DNA from: Alienimonas californiensis
Lineage (GTDB): Bacteria > Planctomycetota > Planctomycetia > Planctomycetales > Planctomycetaceae
Direction: 5' to 3'
Length of the DNA: 64,000 nucleotides
Assembly: GCF_007743815.1 (NCBI RefSeq)
Contig: NZ_CP036265.1
Coordinates: 3,614,823 to 3,678,822, forward strand
Shown here: positions 17,595 through 24,550 of the stretch, one piece after another
Position numbering within the stretch: the stretch's first letter is position 1
Layout: every line of letters starts with the position of its first letter
Notes under the pieces: generated by a model
What the model saw: only the letters and a program-made list of their open reading frames with translations
Databases searched by the model: none
What the model was told of the DNA's origin: nothing
Made by a program: the position numbers and the translations under genes

Positions 17595-19124
17595 ATGCCA
17601 CGATCGCCCGCCGATTCCGTTCTCGAGGTGTCCCTTGAACGAGGGCGCACAGCCATCATTCGAACCGGGTTGTCACGGCCAACCCGCTTAGCCTTGGACC
17701 TGGGCGTCCTGCGCGAAGGGCACACCTTCTACGACCACGGTTGTGGACGCGGCGGGGACGTTCGGCGGCTGCGAAAGGCGGGGATTGAGTCCGCAGGTTG
17801 GGATCCGTGCCACGCGCCCCGGGCATCGAAAATCCCCGCCGACGTCGTGAATCTCGGATACGTGATCAACGTTATCGAGAATCCTGCCGAGCGTGCAGAC
17901 ACGCTGCGTGAAGCGTGGGATTTCACTGGCGAACTGCTGGTCGTCTCCGCCCGGTTGCGCGACGAACTCGCCAGGCTTTTGGGAGCGGCGAGCAACGAGG
18001 GCGACGGCACGCGGACCGCCGCGGGCACGTTCCAGAAGTTCTATACGCAGGCAGAGCTGCGGACTTGGGTAGACGAGACGCTGCCGGACGACGCCCCGCC
18101 TGCGGTGCCGATCGCTCCGGGCGTGCTGCTCGTCTTTCGCGATCCGGCTCGACGGCAGGGCTTTATCGCGTCCCGCTACGTACGACGCCGAGCTGCGCCG
18201 CGGGTGCGGGTGAGCGACCGATTGTTCGAGGAGCACAAGGCTCTGCTCGATCCCCTCATCGCGTTCGTCGCCGACCGCGGACGTCTCCCGGGCGGTACGG
18301 AAGTGAAGACCTTCGCTGACATCGCCGAAGCGTTCGGATCGCTGAAGCGGGCGATGTCTGTGGTCCGGCGGGTCACGGGGGCGGAGCGTTGGGAGGAGTA
18401 CGAAGCGGCCCGTCGCGACGAATTGCGGCTGTACCTCGCGCTCAGCCGCTTCGACGACGCTACCAATGCGAAATCTCGTCAAAGACGGATCGGGCGGCCA
18501 AAGCTGTCGGACCTGCCGGAAGACCTACGGCTCGACATCCGGGCGCACTTCGGCACGTACGCCGCGGCCTGTGAAGAGGGCGATCGAACCCTGTTCTCGG
18601 CCGGCGACGAGAAGGCTCGCGAGGAGGCCGTCGCCTCCGCGTCGTTCGGCAAGACGTTACCGAGAGCGTTCTACGTCCACGTCGATCATCTTGATCGGCT
18701 GCCCTTGTCGCTCCGGGTGGCCGAGAGCTGCGCCCGCAGCTTCATTGGCGGATACGACGACGCCAACCTCGTCAAGTTCAACCGAGTCGAATCGAAGGTC
18801 TCCTACCTCTGTTACCCGACGTTCGACCGGGAAGCGCACCCTGCTCTGGCATGGTCAATGCGTGTGGCGATGGGCTGGTGCGACGTAAAGTCCCGCGACT
18901 TCAGCAAGTCGGCGAACCCGCCGGTGCTGCATCGCAAGGAGACGTTCTTGCCGGACGACGATTCGCGTTACGAGAAGTTTCGCAAGCTGACCGCGCGAGA
19001 GGAGAAACTGGGCCTATTGGACGACACCGCCCGCATTGGCACCCGTGACGGGTGGAACGAGACGCTGACACGACACGAGGTGCAGGTTCGAGGACATCGC
19101 ATCGAACATTCTCGCGGGGCGTAG
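17595..19124 (+). CDS. DNA phosphorothioation-associated putative methyltransferase
   Basis: 509 residues from ATG 17595 (MPRSPADSVLEVSLERGR). The N-terminus ERGRTAIIRTGLSRPTRLAL followed by FYDHGCGRGGDVRRLRKAGI is the signature of the dnd-linked putative methyltransferase family: a class I SAM-binding fold with D-x-G-C-G-x-G. A KFYTQAEL segment and a C-terminal half with GRPKLSDLPEDLRLDIR are also typical. Substrate is unknown. It starts 82 bp after the AIPR gene; a longer frame inside that gene is ignored. It is presumably co-transcribed with AIPR and the HNH gene. Confidence 0.88.
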   Translation: MPRSPADSVLEVSLERGRTAIIRTGLSRPTRLALDLGVLREGHTFYDHGCGRGGDVRRLRKAGIESAGWDPCHAPRASKIPADVVNLGYVINVIENPAERADTLREAWDFTGELLVVSARLRDELARLLGAASNEGDGTRTAAGTFQKFYTQAELRTWVDETLPDDAPPAVPIAPGVLLVFRDPARRQGFIASRYVRRRAAPRVRVSDRLFEEHKALLDPLIAFVADRGRLPGGTEVKTFADIAEAFGSLKRAMSVVRRVTGAERWEEYEAARRDELRLYLALSRFDDATNAKSRQRRIGRPKLSDLPEDLRLDIRAHFGTYAAACEEGDRTLFSAGDEKAREEAVASASFGKTLPRAFYVHVDHLDRLPLSLRVAESCARSFIGGYDDANLVKFNRVESKVSYLCYPTFDREAHPALAWSMRVAMGWCDVKSRDFSKSANPPVLHRKETFLPDDDSRYEKFRKLTAREEKLGLLDDTARIGTRDGWNETLTRHEVQVRGHRIEHSRGA

Positions 19125-19981
19125 GTAGCTCTGCTCACGGCAGCAGGCTCGAGCGACCTGATCCCTGCGAGCCCTTTCATATCTCACTCCTATTTATAAA
19201 CGATTCTGAAGGGGCACCTGCCAGCGAGACGATTACATTTCGACCCGCCCTGGCCTACCGGTTCGGAGTGTTCTGGACGATCGTCGCTCACCGCCGCACC
19301 CAACCGGCGAACGTGCGGCTGCCGTTCTTCCACCTCTCATCCGACGGGCTGTGGGAGTGTTTCGACGAAACCGGCGCCCCCTGCGACGACCGCAGGAAGG
19401 CGGCGACCGCGGCGCTGGACCCGGGCTTCGTCGCCTCCCTGCGGGATCCGTCGAGTCGCCTCAAGGCGATGCACGTGCTCGTGGAGACGTTCTTCCCGAT
19501 CGAGGAGCGGGCAGAGCTGTACGCCCTGCTCCAGATCGCCGGCCCCGGCGAGAGCGACGCCGACCTACCCGTGCCCGAGGCCCCGGCGGCCCGGGGCAAC
19601 GTTGCCCGCTTCCGGCTCACAGTGCTGAGTTCCTACGACTACACCTGCGCCCTCACCGGGTACCGGCTGGACGCCGTGGACGTCGGCTCGCCGGTGGACG
19701 CGGCCCACATCCACGCCCACGCCGCCAGCCACAACAATGCCCCGCAGAACGGCATCGCCCTGTCGAAGCTGCCGCACTGGCTGTTCGACAACGGGCTGTG
19801 GTCGCTGTCCGACGATCTGACGGTGTTGGTGGCGAACGACCGGTACTTTCGGGAGGCGGCGCCGGATCAGCGGGCATTGGCGGACTACGCCGGGCTGCCG
19901 GTCCGCCTGCCGAACGTCGAAGCGAACCGGCCGGACCCGGCGTGCCTGCGGTGGCACCGGCGGAAGGTGTTTCTCGGGTGA
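19052..19981 (+). CDS. HNH endonuclease, possible sulfur-dependent (type IV) restriction enzyme
   Basis: Up to 309 residues. The C-terminal domain has C-A-L-T-G-Y, VDAAHIHAHA, NNAPQNGIALSKL and HWLFDNGLWSL, the His-Me-finger HNH nuclease of the COG3440-like group. Upstream is VRLPFFHLSSDGLWECFDE, the conserved segment between the N-terminal domain and the nuclease in that group. Some relatives (McrA-like) read phosphorothioate DNA through a sulfur-binding domain. Whether this N-terminus does so cannot be decided here. The start is uncertain: GTG 19052 overlaps the methyltransferase gene by 73 bp, and the next in-frame candidate, GTG 19268, would remove conserved sequence. The segment CEPFHISLLFINDSEG at about 39-54 resembles the usual 'KP-LLLA-ID' start of the family, supporting the longer form. 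Confidence 0.82.
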   Translation: MERDADTTRGAGSRTSHRTFSRGVGSSAHGSRLERPDPCEPFHISLLFINDSEGAPASETITFRPALAYRFGVFWTIVAHRRTQPANVRLPFFHLSSDGLWECFDETGAPCDDRRKAATAALDPGFVASLRDPSSRLKAMHVLVETFFPIEERAELYALLQIAGPGESDADLPVPEAPAARGNVARFRLTVLSSYDYTCALTGYRLDAVDVGSPVDAAHIHAHAASHNNAPQNGIALSKLPHWLFDNGLWSLSDDLTVLVANDRYFREAAPDQRALADYAGLPVRLPNVEANRPDPACLRWHRRKVFLG

Positions 19982-20001
19982 GCGGATCCTTCGCCCGCGC
20001 C

Positions 20002-20014
20002 GGGGGGGGGGGGG
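20002..20014. repeat. G13 homopolymer just after the HNH gene
   Basis: Thirteen consecutive G residues, 20 bp past the HNH stop. Such tracts are prone to slippage and to assembly error. It does not lie in a coding region I support. Confidence 0.9.
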
Positions 20015-20157
20015 CAGGGGCCACGCCCGCTGGTCAGGAGGCGTTCCGCAAAAACACGAACAAAGCGTTGGCTGACGGCGCAGCCGAGCCAGGAAACGAA
20101 TGCAAGTGGCGGCGGTAGCGGAGGGGGTGTGGCCGCGCTGTCAGCCGCTCGCACCGA

Positions 20158-20300
20158 TCACATCCCCCCCGCATTAGACTCACGTGGCCCGGAGCTCGCC
20201 TCTACCAACGCCAGCACGCCGGCCTTCACGGCCGCCGGTAGGTGCGGCCACGCGGCGGCGACGCGGGCGAGTTCCGGGTCCGCAACGGTTGTCGCGGCGA
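20158..20300 (-). pseudogene. Possible C-terminal remnant of an integrase or integrase-associated tail
   Basis: On the minus strand, a frame ending at 20158 reads DPELARVAAAWPHLPAAVKAG followed by VLALVEASSG. The pattern 'DPELA-xxx-AWP-LP-x-x-[IV]-[KR]-A-[GA]-[IV]-LA-[LM]-V' is, from memory, the tail of many planctomycete tyrosine recombinases or of an ORF that accompanies them. Nothing upstream in this frame looks like a recombinase catalytic domain, so at most a fragment remains. Its place at the right border of the island makes it suggestive. The rest of 19982-20553 holds no gene I can support. Confidence 0.25.
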
Positions 20301-20379
20301 TTACGTCGGATTCTACGTCGCCCTCTCCCCCCGACAGAGAGTTCGAGCTACGTTTTATGGGTTTCCGTCCGTTGCGTTC

Positions 20380-20402
20380 ATCCCCTAGTCGGGGATCTTT
20401 TG
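20380..20402 (+). terminator. Hairpin with short T-tract
   Basis: ATCCCC (20380-20385), a 5-nt loop and GGGGAT (20391-20396), then CTTTTG. It is a modest intrinsic-terminator shape between the island and the ThuA gene. Confidence 0.4.
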
Positions 20403-20553
20403 TCGGGAGGCTCGGCCGAGGTGTCGGCGGGCCTGAGGTTGTCCGCCGCGGCAGGCGCGGCGTCGCAGAAACGAATCGGCGGGCCGGCGACGCTGGCGTT
20501 TCGGGGCGCGATCCGTTGGGATTCTCCGATCCCATCCCTTCCGGACGTTGCCG

Positions 20554-21576
20554 ATGAGCGCTCTCCCCCTCCTCGCGGCCCTGCTGGCCGCGGCCCCCGC
20601 CGATGCGAACGCCCCCCTCGTCTACCGCGGCGACGCCGGGCCGGGGCAGGGTACGAAGGTCGTGCTGATCGCCGGCGATCATGAGTATCGCTCCGAAGAG
20701 ACGATCCCCGCCCTCGCCCGCATCCTAGCGAAGCGGCACGGGTTCGAGTGCACCGTGCTGTTCAGCCTGAACGCCGCCGGCGAGATCGATCCGGCGGCGG
20801 ACAACATCCCGGGCCTCGAGGCGCTGGCGGACGCGGATCTGATGGTGAACTTCCTCCGGTTCAAAAATCTACCGGACGATCAGATGGCGCACTTCGACGC
20901 CTATCTCCGCCGCGGCGGGCCGGTGATCGGCCTGCGGACCGCCACGCACGCCTTCAAGATGTCGAAGGACAGCAAGTTCGCGAACTACGACTTCCAATCC
21001 AAGGCCGTCGGGTTCGACGGCGGCTTCGGCGAACAGGTGCTCGGCGAAACGTGGGTCGGCCACTACGGCAAGAACCACGAGATGAGCACGCGGCTGGACC
21101 TGAACGAGAAGCAGGCGGACCACCCGATTCTCCGCGGCGTCGAACAGGCCTGGGTTGAGGCGGGCGGGTACTGGGCGGAGCCGCTGCCGGGCAGCACCGT
21201 GCTGGCGTTCGCCCAGCCGTTGCAGGGGATGACGCCGGACTCCCCGCCCGCCGCGGACAAGCAGCCCTGCCCGGGCGCCTGGGTGCGGACCTACCGGATT
21301 CCCGGCGCCTCGTCCGCGGAGGACGCGGGCTCCGGTCGGGTGTTCACGACGACCTACGGCGCCTCGGAGGACCTGCGGAACGACGGGTTCCGGCGGATGC
21401 TGGTCAACGCCTGCTTCTGGGCCGCGGGGCTGGAGGAGGAAATCGCTCCGGACCTGAACGTCGAGTTGGTGGGTCCCTACCAGCCCACCACGTTCCGGCA
21501 CGGCGGCCATGTGAAAGGCGTTCGCCCGGCGGATCTGGCCGGGTGGGAGACGCCGATTCTCCCCGCGGCCGACTGA
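20554..21576 (+). CDS. Secreted ThuA-domain protein
   Basis: 340 residues from ATG 20554; a TTG two codons earlier is less likely. Signal peptide MSALPLLAALLAAAPADANA. The mature part has KVVLIAGDHEYRSEET, ADLMVNFLRFKNLPDDQ and GPVIGLRTATHAF, the class I glutamine-amidotransferase-like ThuA fold. ThuA proteins are linked to trehalose/disaccharide use, but planctomycetes encode many of unknown substrate, usually beside Gfo/Idh/MocA or PVC dehydrogenase genes as here. The next gene encodes a secreted SGNH/dehydrogenase protein. It is the first clearly chromosomal planctomycete gene right of the defence island. Confidence 0.88.
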   Translation: MSALPLLAALLAAAPADANAPLVYRGDAGPGQGTKVVLIAGDHEYRSEETIPALARILAKRHGFECTVLFSLNAAGEIDPAADNIPGLEALADADLMVNFLRFKNLPDDQMAHFDAYLRRGGPVIGLRTATHAFKMSKDSKFANYDFQSKAVGFDGGFGEQVLGETWVGHYGKNHEMSTRLDLNEKQADHPILRGVEQAWVEAGGYWAEPLPGSTVLAFAQPLQGMTPDSPPAADKQPCPGAWVRTYRIPGASSAEDAGSGRVFTTTYGASEDLRNDGFRRMLVNACFWAAGLEEEIAPDLNVELVGPYQPTTFRHGGHVKGVRPADLAGWETPILPAAD

Positions 21577-21745
21577 CGGTCGTGCGGCCGGGGTCGGGCG
21601 AACCGGGGATCGGGCGGCGGTCGGCGTCGACCCAACGGTAGCCGTCGCCCCGGTCGCGCCCGTACAGTTCTCCGATCGGCGGACGCCCACGTGACTCGGT
21701 CGCCGGCTCCGCCGCCCCGCCCCCGGTCCGCTCGCCCCCCGGAAC

Positions 21746-24451
21746 ATGATTCGACTTTCGCCGCTGGCGCTCTTCGCCTGCCTCCTGCCCGCCCCGTGCT
21801 TCGCCGCGGAACTGGAACCCGAACCCGGCGACCGCATCGCCCTGGTCGGCAACGCCCTGGCAGAGGGGTTACAGCATCACAACGAATGGGAGGCGCTGCT
21901 CTATCAGCGGTTCCCGGACCGCGAGTTGGTCGTGCGGAACCTCGCGTTTCCCGGCGACGAACCGTTCCTGCGGATTCGCACCCGGGACTTCGGCTCCCCG
22001 GACGATCATCTGAAGCACGTCGGAGCGGACGTGATTCTGTACTTCTTCGGCTTCAACGAATCCTTCGCCGGCGAGGCCGGGCTGGAGGATTTTAAAGCCG
22101 ACATGACGAAGCTCGTCGAGGAGACGAAGGCCAAGGATTTCAGCGGCGACGGCGCCCCGCGGATCGTGCTGGTCTCCCCGATCGCCTTTGAAGACACGGG
22201 CGACCCGCACCTGCCGGACGGCAGCGCGCATAACCCGCGGCTGGAGATGTACTCCGACGCGCTCAAAGCCGTGGCGGAGGCGACCGACGTCGGCTTCGTG
22301 GACCTGTTCCGCCCGACGTTGGACCTGTTCAACAAGACTGACGAGCGGCTGACCCTCAACGGCGCCCACCTCAATGAGGCGGGCTATGAAGCCCTCGCCC
22401 CGATCCTCGACGCCGGTCTGTTCGGCGACGGGGCTGCGGAGTCGCCGAACCCCGCGGTGGTCGCGGAGCTCGACGATAAAAACTTTCATTGGTGGCACCG
22501 CTATCGGGCCGTCAACGGCTACTCCATCTGGGGGCCGCGAGGTCTGGCCGGCTCCGACGGGACCTATAACAACCGGGACGTGATGAACCGGGAGTTGGCG
22601 ATCCTCGATGAAATGACCGCCAACCGGGACGCCCGCGTCTGGACGCTCGCCGGCGGCGGCAGCGTGCCGGCGGAGGTCGACGACTCGAACACGCTGCCGT
22701 TCATTAATCCGAAGTCGAACGTCGGCGGCGAGGACGACAAGCAGGCGAAGGCCGGCAAGCTGGGATCGCTGGATTATCTCTCGGCCGAGGCGCAGCTCAA
22801 ATCCTTCACGCTGCCGCCGGGATACAAGATCGAGTTGGTCGCCTCCGAGGAGCAGTTCCCGGAACTGGCGAACCCCGTCGCGTTGAACTTTGACGACGCC
22901 GGCCGGCTGTGGGTCGCGGTGATGCCCTCCTACCCGCACTGGAAGCCCAAGACGGAACTGGACGACAAACTGCTGATCCTCGAGGACGACGACGGCGACG
23001 GCCAAACCGACCGCTGCGTGACCTTCGCCGGCGGTCTGCACCAGCCGACCGGGTTTGAATTCGGCATGGGCGGCGTCTTCGTGGCCCAGCAGCCAGATAT
23101 TCTGTTTCTGAAGGACACCGACGGTGACGATCGAATCGACGTCCGCCGGGAGTTCACGAAAGACGGCAAGGACGTCCGCATCCGCAAGCTCTCCGGCTTT
23201 GGCACCGCCGACAGTCACCACGGCATCGCCGCGTTCGAGTGGGGGCCGGGCGGCAACCTCTACTTCCAGGAGGGCACGTTCAAAATGAGCCAGGTGGAGG
23301 ACCCGTTCGGCGTCGACCGCCTCAGCGAGGCCGGCGTCTGGCGGTACAACCCCCGCACGGAGCGGACGGACGTGCATATCTCCTTCGCCTTCGCCAACCC
23401 CTGGGGCCACGTCTTCGACGACTGGGGCCAGGAGTTCCTCGCGGACGCCTCCCCGGGCGAGAATTACTGGGGCACGCCCATTTCCGGCCGGATCGACTGG
23501 CCCGAAAAGCACCCCGGCGGCAGCCAGGGCGGGCGGGTCGTGAAGGAGATGAACCTCGACCCCAACAACCCCTACCCGCCGTTCTTTAAAAAGCGGATCC
23601 GGCCGACCGCCGGGGCGGAACTGATTTCCAGCCGGCACTTCCCGGACGAGGTGCAGGGCGACTATCTGATCACCAACGTGATCGGCGACCGGGCCGTGCT
23701 GCAATACGACGTGGAGGAGGACGGCTCCGGCTTCACGGCGAAAGAGCGGGAGATGCTGCTGGTCAACGGGGGCGACGGGAACTTCCGGCCGGTCGATCTC
23801 CAGTTCGCCCCGGACGGCTCGCTCTATATCGTCGACTGGCACAACGCTTTGATCGGCCACCTGCAGCACAACCTCCGCGACCCCGCCCGCGACCACACCC
23901 ACGGTCGCATCTGGCGGGTGACCTATCCGGAGCGGCCGCTGGTCGAAGCGCCCAAGATCGAGGGGGAATCGGTTCCGGCGCTGCTCGATCTGCTGGACGA
24001 GCCGGAGTTGCGGACCCGGTACCGGGCCCGCCGTCAGCTGTTGGGCCGCGACGCCGCCGAGGTCCTGCCGGCCGTGGAGAAATGGCTCGCCGGTCTGGAT
24101 GAATCCGATCCGAGTTATATCCGTAGCCGGCTCGAAGGGCTGTGGCAGTATCAGACCCACAACACGGTCAATGAGCCGTTGTTGAAGGAACTGCTGACCG
24201 CCGACGACCCCCGCGCCCGGGCCGCGGCGGTGCGGGTGTTGTCGTTCTGGCTGGACCGCGTGGAGAACCCGCTGGGGCTGCTTGAGGAACGCATCGCCGA
24301 CGAGCACCCCCGCGTGCGGCTCGAAACGGTGCGGGCGTTGAGCTTCCTGGAGGGCGACGCCGCCATCGAACTGGCCCTGGGCGTGCTGGAAAACGACGTC
24401 GACGTCTTCCTGCAGTACACCCTCGACGAAACGATGCGGGCGCTGGATTGA
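21746..24451 (+). CDS. Secreted SGNH hydrolase + PVC-type dehydrogenase + HEAT protein
   Basis: 901 residues. Signal peptide MIRLSPLALFACLLPAPCFAAE. Residues about 25-235 are an SGNH-hydrolase-like domain: RIALVGNALAEG, the NLAFPGDEP and FFGFNES blocks, and the C-terminal NGAHLNEAGY. From about 350 to 735 comes the putative membrane-bound dehydrogenase beta-propeller seen in PVC proteins (GYKIELVASEEQFPEL, DDAGRLWVAVMPSYP, ITNVIGDRAVLQYD, YIVDWHN). Alpha-helical HEAT repeats finish the protein and stop abruptly at LDETMRALD. Usual family members continue into a cytochrome c domain; here that domain is in the next gene. Exported role in polymer or sugar breakdown is inferred. Confidence 0.88.
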   Translation: MIRLSPLALFACLLPAPCFAAELEPEPGDRIALVGNALAEGLQHHNEWEALLYQRFPDRELVVRNLAFPGDEPFLRIRTRDFGSPDDHLKHVGADVILYFFGFNESFAGEAGLEDFKADMTKLVEETKAKDFSGDGAPRIVLVSPIAFEDTGDPHLPDGSAHNPRLEMYSDALKAVAEATDVGFVDLFRPTLDLFNKTDERLTLNGAHLNEAGYEALAPILDAGLFGDGAAESPNPAVVAELDDKNFHWWHRYRAVNGYSIWGPRGLAGSDGTYNNRDVMNRELAILDEMTANRDARVWTLAGGGSVPAEVDDSNTLPFINPKSNVGGEDDKQAKAGKLGSLDYLSAEAQLKSFTLPPGYKIELVASEEQFPELANPVALNFDDAGRLWVAVMPSYPHWKPKTELDDKLLILEDDDGDGQTDRCVTFAGGLHQPTGFEFGMGGVFVAQQPDILFLKDTDGDDRIDVRREFTKDGKDVRIRKLSGFGTADSHHGIAAFEWGPGGNLYFQEGTFKMSQVEDPFGVDRLSEAGVWRYNPRTERTDVHISFAFANPWGHVFDDWGQEFLADASPGENYWGTPISGRIDWPEKHPGGSQGGRVVKEMNLDPNNPYPPFFKKRIRPTAGAELISSRHFPDEVQGDYLITNVIGDRAVLQYDVEEDGSGFTAKEREMLLVNGGDGNFRPVDLQFAPDGSLYIVDWHNALIGHLQHNLRDPARDHTHGRIWRVTYPERPLVEAPKIEGESVPALLDLLDEPELRTRYRARRQLLGRDAAEVLPAVEKWLAGLDESDPSYIRSRLEGLWQYQTHNTVNEPLLKELLTADDPRARAAAVRVLSFWLDRVENPLGLLEERIADEHPRVRLETVRALSFLEGDAAIELALGVLENDVDVFLQYTLDETMRALD

Positions 24452-24475
24452 TTCGTCCCGCGATCGAATCGTGAT

Positions 24476-24505
24476 AACGCCGAGGCCCCGCGGGGCCTCG
24501 GCGTT
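24476..24505. repeat. 30-bp perfect palindrome (palindrome family A), terminator-like
   Basis: AACGCCGAGGCCCCG followed by its exact reverse complement. It lies between two co-directional genes. Related palindromes with compensated stem changes are at 38231-38258 and, within a coding sequence, at 62039-62070. No long T-tract follows. Confidence 0.85.
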
Positions 24506-24550
24506 ACGTCTATCTCACCTTCGACTCCCTTCCGATATCCGTCCCCGCCG

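Noticed and set aside
20158-20682. 174-codon minus-strand frame as a full gene
   Set aside because: Only its last 45 codons look protein-like; the start overlaps the ThuA gene and the rest is low-complexity.
21869-24307. 812-codon minus-strand frame opposite the SGNH/dehydrogenase gene
   Set aside because: The plus-strand gene has a signal peptide and clear domains; the antisense frame has none.
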